Below are positions 25,599 to 33,817 of a DNA stretch of 40,051 bases, one piece after another (the stretch's first letter is position 1; each line of letters starts with the position of its first letter). The notes beneath the pieces were generated by a model that had not been told where the DNA came from, made no database searches, and saw only the letters and a program-made list of their open reading frames with translations. Source of the stretch: a virus; IMG/VR virus record IMGVR_UViG_3300020165_000047, positions 1 through 40,051 of that record; one strand, written 5' to 3'. The position numbers and the translations under genes are program-made.

Positions 25599-26630
25599 AT
25601 GGCCGTCATTCTTATAAAACGTTCGGATAGCGACGGTAAACCAGCTGACGGCAATCTAGCTCGCGGTGAACTTGCGTATGCTTTTGGCACAGGTACTACT
25701 ACTAATGAAGGCCAACGATTATTCGTAGGTGTTCCTAATGGTGGTACAAGTAGAACTGCTATTATTGGTGGTGAATATTTTACTGAATTCTTAGATCACA
25801 CTCCAGGTGTTCTAACAGATTCCTCTGCTATTATTACTGATGGTAGTGGCAAGATTGATCAACTTAAAGTCGATAATGTTACTATTGGTGCATCTGAAGA
25901 CAATACTATCAGTACTAGTACTGGTAACTTGATTCTTGATGCAGCAAGTGGCGTAATTAGAATTGGTGCACTTGAGTTTGATAGTGATGAGATTAGATCT
26001 ACTTCTGCTAGTGAATTCTTAATCTTAAATCCGTATCCGACTAATGATTCAGGTACAGTAATCATTAAGGGTAACCTGAGAGTTGATGGTACAACTACTA
26101 CTGTAAATTCTACCGAAGTTACTATTAATGATATTGCATTAATCCTTGGTGATAGTGCAGGTTCTGTACAAGCCGATTTCAACGGCGCTGGCATTATTAT
26201 ATTTAATGATGACAGTAATACTGTATTTGGTAGTACTTCTCCATCGATCAAATATAACTCTACTACAGATCGTTGGGATTTTAGTAGAGCCGTTAATGCG
26301 GACTCTGCCGTTATTGGCACAGCTACAATCAACAACATTTCCTTTACTGATTCTGCCCTATCACAGTTCTTAGATAGTGACGACTTTGTATTCAGTGGAG
26401 GACAAGCTAGTCTTAAAGCCGAAGCTATTCAAGATGTTGTTGGAGCTATGGTCACCTCCAATACAGAAACAAACATATCGGTTACGTATCAGGACCTTGA
26501 TGGTACTATCGATTTTACTGTGCCTACTGCATCGACTTCTCAGGTTGGCGTTGCACAATTTGACGACAGCGAATTCAATGTTTCTAACGGATTAGTGACA
26601 TTAGACACCATTGATGGTGGAACCTACTAG
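25599..26630 (+). CDS. Modular tail fibre protein (343 aa)
   Basis: 343 residues. The N-terminus (DGKPADGNLARGELAYAFG, then EGQRLFVGVPNGG) is a GELA-type start common in marine phage fibres. A shaft module near 150-225 reads IIKGNLRVDGTTTTVNSTEV, TINDIALILGDSAGS and STTDRWDFSRAV; related copies occur in the gene at 29515. The end has GVAQFDDSEFNVSNGLVTL. About ten Asp-Ser pairs. Product: fibre subunit, probably trimeric. The gene is followed by a 97-bp gap with a promoter and hairpin. Confidence 0.7.
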   Translation: MAVILIKRSDSDGKPADGNLARGELAYAFGTGTTTNEGQRLFVGVPNGGTSRTAIIGGEYFTEFLDHTPGVLTDSSAIITDGSGKIDQLKVDNVTIGASEDNTISTSTGNLILDAASGVIRIGALEFDSDEIRSTSASEFLILNPYPTNDSGTVIIKGNLRVDGTTTTVNSTEVTINDIALILGDSAGSVQADFNGAGIIIFNDDSNTVFGSTSPSIKYNSTTDRWDFSRAVNADSAVIGTATINNISFTDSALSQFLDSDDFVFSGGQASLKAEAIQDVVGAMVTSNTETNISVTYQDLDGTIDFTVPTASTSQVGVAQFDDSEFNVSNGLVTLDTIDGGTY

Positions 26631-26638
26631 TATAAATA
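26631..26638 (+). promoter_or_regulatory. T4-type late promoter ahead of the 818-aa fibre gene
   Basis: Exact TATAAATA immediately behind the TAG stop of the previous gene, 90 nt before the ATG at 26728. The expected start near 26644 coincides with the first base of a GC-rich hairpin, so the transcript would begin in that stem. Confidence 0.7.
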
Positions 26639-26643
26639 AATGA

Positions 26644-26675
26644 AAGTGGCGGAGCTCATATAGTTACCGCCACTT
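26644..26675 (+). promoter_or_regulatory. GC-rich hairpin in the longest intergenic gap (5' leader hairpin or terminator)
   Basis: AAGTGGCGG (26644-26652) pairs perfectly with CCGCCACTT (26667-26675) around a 14-nt loop: a 9-bp stem in AT-rich surroundings. On the plus strand it is followed by AAAAATATAAATTTTT, not an immediate U-run, so it is a poor classical rightward terminator, although a second weak AT hairpin follows. On the minus strand a T-rich tract follows. Its place at the predicted +1 suggests an mRNA-stabilising 5' hairpin. The rest of the gap to 26727 holds only AT-rich sequence and SD GGAG (26719-26722). Confidence 0.65.
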
Positions 26676-26727
26676 AAAAATATAAATTTTTAGGCTTATA
26701 TAAGTCAAATGTAGGTTTGGAGACATA

Positions 26728-29184
26728 ATGTCAACTATTAAGTTGCGTCGCAGCGCTGTAACCGGTAATAAGCCGAATACAAGCCAATTAGCTTTAGGTG
26801 AAGTTGCCATCAATACACACGATGGCAAGATGTTCTTTAAGAGAGATAAGAACGGCGAACTATCTATTGTTGAACTAGGTGGCGCAGCAGTTGCTGAGAA
26901 CGTTTTTTATGTTTCTAAAAGCGGCGATGACAGTAATGCCGGAACAAGCATAGATCGGGCATTCCTTACACTTGATAAAGCTTTAGAAGTTGCAACAACT
27001 CGACGCACAAATGCGGGGTTGGATGACGATGGAGCCGAAGGTTCTGTTTTAGAAACAAAGACCAGAAGAGACCTTGGTCTTTATATTGATGCTTCCAAGT
27101 ATGACATTGCATTAGGTACTAAGTTTAATCAGGTATTTCAGGGAAGAGCTGGTTCCTATACACAAGGAATCACAGAAGTTCTTTTTAGCTTGGATGAAAC
27201 CAAAGACTTAGTTAATGACTTGACTGCTATTAGTGGTCAAGTCAGCTCTCTTTCTAGAGCAGATGCATATTTTGATGAAGTAAAAGATATTATTCAGAAC
27301 GGTAGAGATAACGCAGACGCTTTAGGTGCAAGTCAATATCCTACACCTACTAATGCATCTACATATTACGATTCAAGCTTGACAGAAGATGATGCTACAA
27401 GATCTAAATCTAGACTCTTGAATAACAAAGTTTTCATCTCTGAAGAAGTTAATGAATTTGTAAAAGCAAACTATACTATTGAATATGATAGTGATAAGTG
27501 TAAAAGAGATATCAGATTTGCCGTAGAAGCTTTAACATATGACGCTACATACTTAGGTAACGCTGGTGCATATGATAATGCAAACTTTTTCTTCTTTAAC
27601 GGAGATGGTGGACCACAAATTCCTGAATACCAGAAAACCGGAACTGCTGCAGCGTATGATAGACTCGCAGCAGTATTAGAAGATGTTTTGGCAGGAAACT
27701 CTATTACATTATCCGGCCCTGGTGGAAACTATACGACTACGCAAAATACCACAGGTCTTTCTCCTAGACAAACAAAAATCACAGAGCTGTCTGCTTCCGC
27801 TACAATGATTGGTAATGTGATTAGAAATGGAACAACATCTCTTCCTGCTAGCAGAATTGCTCCGGATTCTGACTCTAGAGTTACTTTTGACAGCGCAGGA
27901 TTAGATGCTGCTGAATTTAAAACGTCTTTTGATGCTATTGCTAGTAATAAGTCAACTATTATTAATGACGTAATTGTATCTGTAGATAGTGAGTTTCCAT
28001 TATTGTTTGGTATTGGTGACAGATATTTAGATGTCTTAGATGCTCCTGAAATCGCCTCTACGATTTATCTCAAGACAGGTGATTATCAGATTAATAATCC
28101 AGTAGAAGTCCCAAAGAACGTATCTATTATTGGTGATAACCTTAAGAATACAAGTGTTCGTCCTAAGAATCCTACCTCTGATATGTTCTATGTTAACAAT
28201 AACTGTTATATCTCAGATATCACCTTCCGCGATCATTTACAGCCTGCTGCTGTAATTTCTTGGGATCCAACTGGAACTCCTAGTACAAATATTATTGTAA
28301 ACTCTCCTTATATTAGAAACTGCACATCTATCACAGGTCCTAACTTAGCCAGAAATGATGATGGTACCTACAAATATCCAGACGCTAGTGATTCCTCCAA
28401 GCCTGCACAAGGCGGTGATGGTATTCGTAATGACGGATCTAAGGTTGGTGGTATTAGATCTATCGTAGTTGACTCGTTCACACAGATCAACCAAGGCGGT
28501 AAAGGTGTATACCTGTTAAACAGAGGTTATTGTCAGTTGGTATCTGTGTTTACAGTATACTGTGACGTCGGATTCTTAGCTGAAAATGGTGGATTTGCTT
28601 CGATTACCAACTCCAATAGTTCTTTTGGTAATATCGGCTTGAAAGCAACTGGTGTATCTGATAAGCTATATGAGGCAAAGGTAGATGGTCAACAAGATCA
28701 AGTTGATAATCTAATTACTCTTAAGAATTTGACACAAAGACCAAATATTTCTGATGCAATTAAGTTTACATCTGACCCGCTTTACTATACTGTAGATTCT
28801 GCTTCTTATGATTCTGCTGCAGGTACCGGTACTATTAAGCTGCAGGAAAGTCCAGATTTAAATCTGCCTGATGATGACTCTGCTACTTTCCATCAGAGAA
28901 GCGCATTATCTTCTTCCGGCCATACGTTTGAGTGGATTGGTACAGGAACAGATGTGCGCACAGCATTTCCGTATCGCGGTGGTGTTCCTGATCAAAAAGA
29001 TGAAGTAGTTCAAGATTCTAACAGAGCTGGACTTTGTTTTGTTACTAGTACCGACCAGAAAGGTGACTTCAGAGTTGGTGAAGACTTTCTTATTCAAAGA
29101 TCAACAGGCACTATTGAGGGGCAAGCATTTGACCGCAGTCTCTTTGCCCGTGTAACTCCATTCTCTCTCGCACTTGAGGATTAA
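26728..29184 (+). CDS. Tail fibre / adhesin with beta-helix (818 aa)
   Basis: 818 residues. The N-terminus (KLRRSAVTGNKPNTSQLALG, then EVAINTHDGKMFFKRDKNG) is the attachment motif of marine T4-like fibres. ENVFYVSKSGDDSNAGTSID (around 57) starts a region typical of right-handed beta-helix proteins, and residues about 450-640 (IYLKTGDYQINNPVEVPKNV, SIIGDNLKNTSVRP, CYISDITFRDH) look like parallel beta-helix coils. The C-terminus (HTFEWIGTGTDVRTAFPYRG, TSTDQKGDFRVGEDFL, RSLFARVTPFSLALED) is a block I know from other marine fibres. No polysaccharide-cleaving residues could be assigned. SD GGAG lies 5 nt before the ATG; the next gene starts 2 nt after the stop. Confidence 0.75.
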   Translation: MSTIKLRRSAVTGNKPNTSQLALGEVAINTHDGKMFFKRDKNGELSIVELGGAAVAENVFYVSKSGDDSNAGTSIDRAFLTLDKALEVATTRRTNAGLDDDGAEGSVLETKTRRDLGLYIDASKYDIALGTKFNQVFQGRAGSYTQGITEVLFSLDETKDLVNDLTAISGQVSSLSRADAYFDEVKDIIQNGRDNADALGASQYPTPTNASTYYDSSLTEDDATRSKSRLLNNKVFISEEVNEFVKANYTIEYDSDKCKRDIRFAVEALTYDATYLGNAGAYDNANFFFFNGDGGPQIPEYQKTGTAAAYDRLAAVLEDVLAGNSITLSGPGGNYTTTQNTTGLSPRQTKITELSASATMIGNVIRNGTTSLPASRIAPDSDSRVTFDSAGLDAAEFKTSFDAIASNKSTIINDVIVSVDSEFPLLFGIGDRYLDVLDAPEIASTIYLKTGDYQINNPVEVPKNVSIIGDNLKNTSVRPKNPTSDMFYVNNNCYISDITFRDHLQPAAVISWDPTGTPSTNIIVNSPYIRNCTSITGPNLARNDDGTYKYPDASDSSKPAQGGDGIRNDGSKVGGIRSIVVDSFTQINQGGKGVYLLNRGYCQLVSVFTVYCDVGFLAENGGFASITNSNSSFGNIGLKATGVSDKLYEAKVDGQQDQVDNLITLKNLTQRPNISDAIKFTSDPLYYTVDSASYDSAAGTGTIKLQESPDLNLPDDDSATFHQRSALSSSGHTFEWIGTGTDVRTAFPYRGGVPDQKDEVVQDSNRAGLCFVTSTDQKGDFRVGEDFLIQRSTGTIEGQAFDRSLFARVTPFSLALED

Positions 29185-29186
29185 AC

Positions 29187-29522
29187 ATGGCTGAACTAAA
29201 CGTATTTCGAACTCTAACAAAGACAATTGATACCAGTACGCAGACAATTTATACTGCGCCTACAAATTATACTGGGATTGTATTATCTACTCAGATTGCC
29301 AATGCATCTGATTCTGATGCTACTCTGACCTTCACATATCATGACTCTGCCAGTGCAACTGGTGTCGAGCTGCTTTCGCAGTTTGATATTCCATCTAGAG
29401 ATACTGCAAACGGTACTACTGGAAAACTAGTTGTGACTGCTGGCGGGGCTCTTAAAATGGTGTCTAATAAAGATAACAAACTCAAGCTAGTAATGGGCGT
29501 ACTGGAATCTCTTAATGGCTAA
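29187..29522 (+). CDS. Small beta-rich virion protein
   Basis: 111 residues, strand-rich and slightly hydrophobic: IDTSTQTIYTAPTNYTGIVL, QIANASDSDATLTFTYHDSA, then KLVVTAGGALKMVSNKDNKL. It resembles the small single-domain proteins found among marine phage fibres, which I read as fibre decoration or connector. It is placed between two large fibre genes and overlaps the following one by 8 nt (29515-29522), so the three are likely made together. Function unproven. Confidence 0.6.
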   Translation: MAELNVFRTLTKTIDTSTQTIYTAPTNYTGIVLSTQIANASDSDATLTFTYHDSASATGVELLSQFDIPSRDTANGTTGKLVVTAGGALKMVSNKDNKLKLVMGVLESLNG

Positions 29523-32500
29523 ATCAGAATCAAGACTCCTTAGCGGTCGCATTAAAACTAAGAGCGGCAGTAATTTAGATCCAAGAAGAAGTGACTTCTT
29601 AAGTCTAGAGAATGCCGAACCAAATCTGGGCACTCCAGATTCTGATCGCTATGTTCTTGCTTCTCTTGCCGACGGTACTCGTGTATTCTTAAAACTTAAT
29701 AACGGTTTTATCGTAAATGCAGATAGTGTAAGTGGCGATGAAACCACATTTGTAATCGATCCCTCTGGATTAGCAAACGTTACCGGAACAACTCTTGCTC
29801 AAGTTTTAGATAATCTTGACTCTGCAATTACTGATGCTACATTACTGGGTCAAACAATCTCTGATTCTAATTTTGATGGATTAGGAACAGCCGTAGATCC
29901 ATTGAGATTGGATTCAAGTCTAAATGTATTTAAACTCAGTGCAGATAGTATTAGTTCTTCTATTCTAACTGAAAATAGAGTAGTTATTGTTGGTCCAGAT
30001 GGATTATTAGAAGATGACGGCAATTTAACATATAACGGCTCCACTTTTACTATTGCTAATAATACAGCATCCACTAATTCTGCCACAGGTGCATTAGTTG
30101 TTACTGGCGGTGTAGGAATCGGCGGTGCTTTAAATGTTAACGGCAATACGGAAATTAATGGTAACCTTAGTATTATTGGTACTACTACAACTGTTAATGC
30201 ACAAACATTATCGATTACTGATCCACTTATTCACTTGGCAGACTCTAATGAAACTTCCGATGAAGTTGATATTGGGTTTCTAGGGCATTATTTTGATTCT
30301 AATTTAGGCGGCAGACAACATACTGGTTTATTCAGAGATGCTACTAATGATCAATACTATCTTTTTGCTGAATATCAAGATTCGTTACTAGATGCCACTC
30401 CTAGATCAAATACTATTAATAGAAGTGATTCTTCGTTTAAGTTAGCTCCTTTTAATGCTAAGTCTCTGACAGTAGATAGCGAAGTTACAGCTAGCACATT
30501 TATTGGTAATGGTGCAGCCATTACTAATATTAATGCAGATAATATTACGACTGGTGATCTTCCATTAGGAACTAGAACATCGGGTAATTATGTTAAGTCT
30601 GTTATTGCTGGATTTGGTATTGAGACGTTAGGCTCTGCATCTGGAGGCACGCAGCATACTGTAACGGTGGATTCCAGTGCAGTTAAAGGTTTATTCTCTG
30701 GCGGAGCAAATATCAATTATAACTCAACTTCTGGTGAAATATCTGTAGCTACTAGTGGAGTTGTATCAGGAACCTATGGTGCTGCTAATAAAATTCCTAT
30801 AATCAGCGTAGATAGTTTTGGTCAAGTTGATAGTATCGGTCTTGTTACTCCTACTACATCTCTAGGTGACACTGTTGATAGCATGTCATTCAATAGTCTC
30901 ACTGGTATTATTACACTTACTACTGATGTAGCATCATTCCCGGTTCAATTAGGTCTTGCACCTTTTGATACAGATAGTTTGTCGGAAGGCACAACTAATC
31001 TCTACTATACTACCGCAAGAGTAGATTCTGATATTCTTGCTAAGGTTGACTCAGCATATGTCAGAGCTAGAGCAGATTCCGACTATGTCAAAAGCGTAAC
31101 TGGAATCGATGCAGGTACATTAGATGGTGTAAACTCAACATCATTTTTAAGGTCGGATGTTGCTGACCAAAAGACTACTGGCAATCTTAGATTTAATGAC
31201 AATATCAAGTTGACCTTTGGTCAGTTTGACGATTTACAACTTTATCATGATGGAACAAGTAGTTTTATCTCTGAAGTAGGTACAGGTGACCTTTATATCA
31301 CTACTAACGGTCAGGAAGTACTAATTAAAGACTCGCAGAGTGGTAAGCTCTCTGCAGAGTTTATTCCTGATAGTGCAGTAGATCTTTATTATAATAGTAG
31401 TCTTAAGTTTGCAACTACCGATAGTGGAGTATTAATCACTGGTGTTATGAGGGCCGACTCAGGTACTCTTAGTGGTAATAGAATTCTTACTACTGTGGAC
31501 GAAGGTTCTGGGAACGGTCTAGATGCTGATACCTTAGACGGTTTACAAAGTACACAGTTCTTGCGTTCTGATCAAGATGACAGTATGGCAGGTACATTGT
31601 TTATTGATGACAGTCTTTCTGCCAATAATATCACTAGAAGAAATACAACTGTTACTGCTGGAAAATACGGTTCAGGTAGTCAGATTCCAATTATCACTGT
31701 AGATGGATCCGGATTTGTTGATAGTGCTGGAGTCGTTAACGTAGCTACTGCACTTACTATTACAGGTGAAACCGGATCAGGTACAGTTAATCTTCTTGAT
31801 TCTTCATTTGAAATTGCAGCAGGTGAAGGTGTTAATACTGTAATTGCCGGTAGAACAGTAACAATTTCTGGTGAAGATGCTTCTACTAGTAACAAGGGTG
31901 TTGCTAGTTTTAATACGAATGATTTCAGTATTTCTTCTGGTGCAGTTAGCATTAAGACAGCTGGTATTAGTAATGCTCAGCTTGAAAATGACTCTGTTAC
32001 TATTGGTACTACAGGTATTGCTTTAGGAGGAAGTAGTACTACACTTGCTGGTCTTACTCAGTTAGATATTGACAATATCCGCATTGATGGTAATACTATC
32101 AGCAGTACTTCTTCTGGAAATATGTTCATTGATCCACATCCTGAAGACAGTGCTGGAACATTGGTGATCTTAGGTGACCTTCAAGTTAATGGCACAACTA
32201 CTACGATTAACTCTGTAGATCTTACGATCCGAGATAGAAATATTATACTTGCGGACTCTGCCACAAATAACCCTCAAGCAGATGGCGCTGGAATTACAGT
32301 AGGAACATATGGATCAAGTCCTGCAATCACATATGATGCTAACACTAATAGATGGGATTTTAATAGATCTATTGAAGTTGATAGTGTTTATGCAAATCTT
32401 GTAGGTAATGTAACTTCATCCGGAACAAGTACATTTAGCACTGTAGATATTAATGGCGGCACGATTGATGGTACTGCAATCGGTCATACTACAGCAGACT

Positions 32501-33162
32501 CTGCTACATTTACCAATCTGACTGCGAATAATCTTACTATTGATACTAATACGCTCTTTGTAGATGCTGCAAACAACAGGGTTGGTATTGGGACAGATAA
32601 CACTATAAAAAAGCTTCGAGTAGTGGATGCAACAGATGCTACTACTGACTTTCGAACTACTAATGGTACTGATAGAGGCTTTGAAATTAAGGTTACGTCT
32701 GCCGCAAGTGAAGTTACTATAGGCAGTAGCACAAACCACCCACTAGCCTTAATGACAAACGATACAGAAGCCATGCGCATCGACGCCAGCGGAAACGTAG
32801 GTATTGGCACTACTTCTCCTGCTGCTACACTAGATGTTAATGGTCATATGGCAATTGATACTGACAGTGATCAAATATCAGATGGAAATCAAGCTGCCAT
32901 TGCAACATTTACTGCTGCTACTTTCTCTGGTGCTAAGTTAGTAGTTACCGCTAAAGATGGGTCTAACAGATATATTAGTGAACTTCTTATTACACATAAT
33001 GGAACTACAGCTGTGGCAACAGAATATGGTCAGGTAGCAACTAGTTCAGCGTTAGCAACCTATGACGTAGATATTAATGGTGGAAATGTAAGATTATTAG
33101 CAACTCCAGCATCAACTAATGCAACTACATTTAAAGTTATGAAATTATTATTGATTGATTGA
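29515..33162 (+). CDS. Long tail fibre protein (1215 aa)
   Basis: 1215 residues of repetitive beta-rich shaft. Landmarks: ATGALVVTGGVGIGGALNVN (around 190), a GTTTTVN module near 221 with DPLIHLADSNE, TTNLYYTTARVDSD near 497, NSTSFLRSDVADQKTTG and LDGLQSTQFLRSDQDDSMAG ('LDG..S..FLRSD' repeats), a second GTTTTIN module near 892, and C-terminal NNRVGIGTDN and SGNVGIGTTSPAATLDVNG. 'VGIGT..P...LdV.G' precedes the tip in many phage fibres. The last 100 residues (SNRYISELLITHNGTT) form a distinct C-terminal domain, either tip or trimerisation unit. No chaperone-type protease motif (as in endosialidase-like fibres) was seen. Very rich in Asp-Ser pairs. Confidence 0.8.
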   Translation: MAKSESRLLSGRIKTKSGSNLDPRRSDFLSLENAEPNLGTPDSDRYVLASLADGTRVFLKLNNGFIVNADSVSGDETTFVIDPSGLANVTGTTLAQVLDNLDSAITDATLLGQTISDSNFDGLGTAVDPLRLDSSLNVFKLSADSISSSILTENRVVIVGPDGLLEDDGNLTYNGSTFTIANNTASTNSATGALVVTGGVGIGGALNVNGNTEINGNLSIIGTTTTVNAQTLSITDPLIHLADSNETSDEVDIGFLGHYFDSNLGGRQHTGLFRDATNDQYYLFAEYQDSLLDATPRSNTINRSDSSFKLAPFNAKSLTVDSEVTASTFIGNGAAITNINADNITTGDLPLGTRTSGNYVKSVIAGFGIETLGSASGGTQHTVTVDSSAVKGLFSGGANINYNSTSGEISVATSGVVSGTYGAANKIPIISVDSFGQVDSIGLVTPTTSLGDTVDSMSFNSLTGIITLTTDVASFPVQLGLAPFDTDSLSEGTTNLYYTTARVDSDILAKVDSAYVRARADSDYVKSVTGIDAGTLDGVNSTSFLRSDVADQKTTGNLRFNDNIKLTFGQFDDLQLYHDGTSSFISEVGTGDLYITTNGQEVLIKDSQSGKLSAEFIPDSAVDLYYNSSLKFATTDSGVLITGVMRADSGTLSGNRILTTVDEGSGNGLDADTLDGLQSTQFLRSDQDDSMAGTLFIDDSLSANNITRRNTTVTAGKYGSGSQIPIITVDGSGFVDSAGVVNVATALTITGETGSGTVNLLDSSFEIAAGEGVNTVIAGRTVTISGEDASTSNKGVASFNTNDFSISSGAVSIKTAGISNAQLENDSVTIGTTGIALGGSSTTLAGLTQLDIDNIRIDGNTISSTSSGNMFIDPHPEDSAGTLVILGDLQVNGTTTTINSVDLTIRDRNIILADSATNNPQADGAGITVGTYGSSPAITYDANTNRWDFNRSIEVDSVYANLVGNVTSSGTSTFSTVDINGGTIDGTAIGHTTADSATFTNLTANNLTIDTNTLFVDAANNRVGIGTDNTIKKLRVVDATDATTDFRTTNGTDRGFEIKVTSAASEVTIGSSTNHPLALMTNDTEAMRIDASGNVGIGTTSPAATLDVNGHMAIDTDSDQISDGNQAAIATFTAATFSGAKLVVTAKDGSNRYISELLITHNGTTAVATEYGQVATSSALATYDVDINGGNVRLLATPASTNATTFKVMKLLLID

Positions 33163-33166
33163 TTTG

Positions 33167-33174
33167 TATAAATA
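33167..33174 (+). promoter_or_regulatory. T4-type late promoter for the 33215 gene group
   Basis: Exact TATAAATA four bases after the stop of the long fibre gene and 40 nt before the TTG start at 33215. Confidence 0.75.
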
Positions 33175-33214
33175 AAGATATAATCGAATATGTGCCTATT
33201 GGGGAGAGTGAACC

Positions 33215-33802
33215 TTGGCGAATGATCAGGACTTTAAAGTCAAAAATGGCTTACAAGTCGGAAAAGATGCTACATTTGATTCTGACGTCAGCGTATCGGG
33301 AATTATTACCGGCGTTGGATCTGGTTTAACTAGACTTAAAGCATCTATAGATTCTTCAGGCGCGGCGCCGAGCGTTTCTGCTGGTGCAGACTCCGGTGAG
33401 CTTTTCTTTGATATTACACAAAATAGATTAGAGATTTGGAACGGAACAGAGTTTCTTCCAGCAGTCGAAGATCTTGATGCATTTGCAATCATACGTTCAG
33501 GAACGTTTGCTGCCGGTACAGGGACCCTGACTTATACTCCTGCTTCTACAATTACTATAAAAAGATTAGATGCAACATTAGGGGTAGCACCTACAAATAG
33601 TGCAGATATTACATTTGATATTTTGAAGAATGGAACCTCAGTTCAACAGTTTACGATTCCTGGAGGACAAACGACATTTTCTAGTTTATTTACTACAGAA
33701 ACCGAAGTAACTTCTTCAGATACAATTCGTATGGATGTCGTAACAATTAATAGCGCCACAGGTCACAGCAATTTAACAGTAGAGATTTTCTACTCTTCGT
33801 AA
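33215..33802 (+). CDS. Short tail fibre-like protein (195 aa), TTG start
   Basis: 195 residues. DQDFKVKNGLQVG at residues 4-16 is a well-known N-terminal motif of marine T4-like fibre proteins ('DFkVKnGLvV'), which supports the TTG start; no upstream ATG exists in frame, and a strong SD GGGGAG (33201-33206) lies 8 nt before the TTG. Residues 58-85 (GADSGELFFDITQNRLEIWN, GTEFLPAVE) are a common shaft-to-head segment, followed by a beta-sandwich-like domain (TITIKRLDATLGVAPTNSAD). Probably a short fibre or attachment piece for the larger gene behind it, 15 nt downstream. Confidence 0.7.
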   Translation: MANDQDFKVKNGLQVGKDATFDSDVSVSGIITGVGSGLTRLKASIDSSGAAPSVSAGADSGELFFDITQNRLEIWNGTEFLPAVEDLDAFAIIRSGTFAAGTGTLTYTPASTITIKRLDATLGVAPTNSADITFDILKNGTSVQQFTIPGGQTTFSSLFTTETEVTSSDTIRMDVVTINSATGHSNLTVEIFYSS

Positions 33803-33817
33803 AAAAGGTTAAGAATA

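Noticed and set aside
26681-26688. TATAAATT as a second late promoter before the 818-aa gene
   Set aside because: The last base deviates and the site is part of an AT-rich palindrome; the exact box at 26631 explains expression better.
33150-33165. Tandem TTGA repeat at the end of the long fibre gene as a phase-variation tract
   Set aside because: Only about 3.5 copies, and slippage would merely change the last two or three residues and the stop position.
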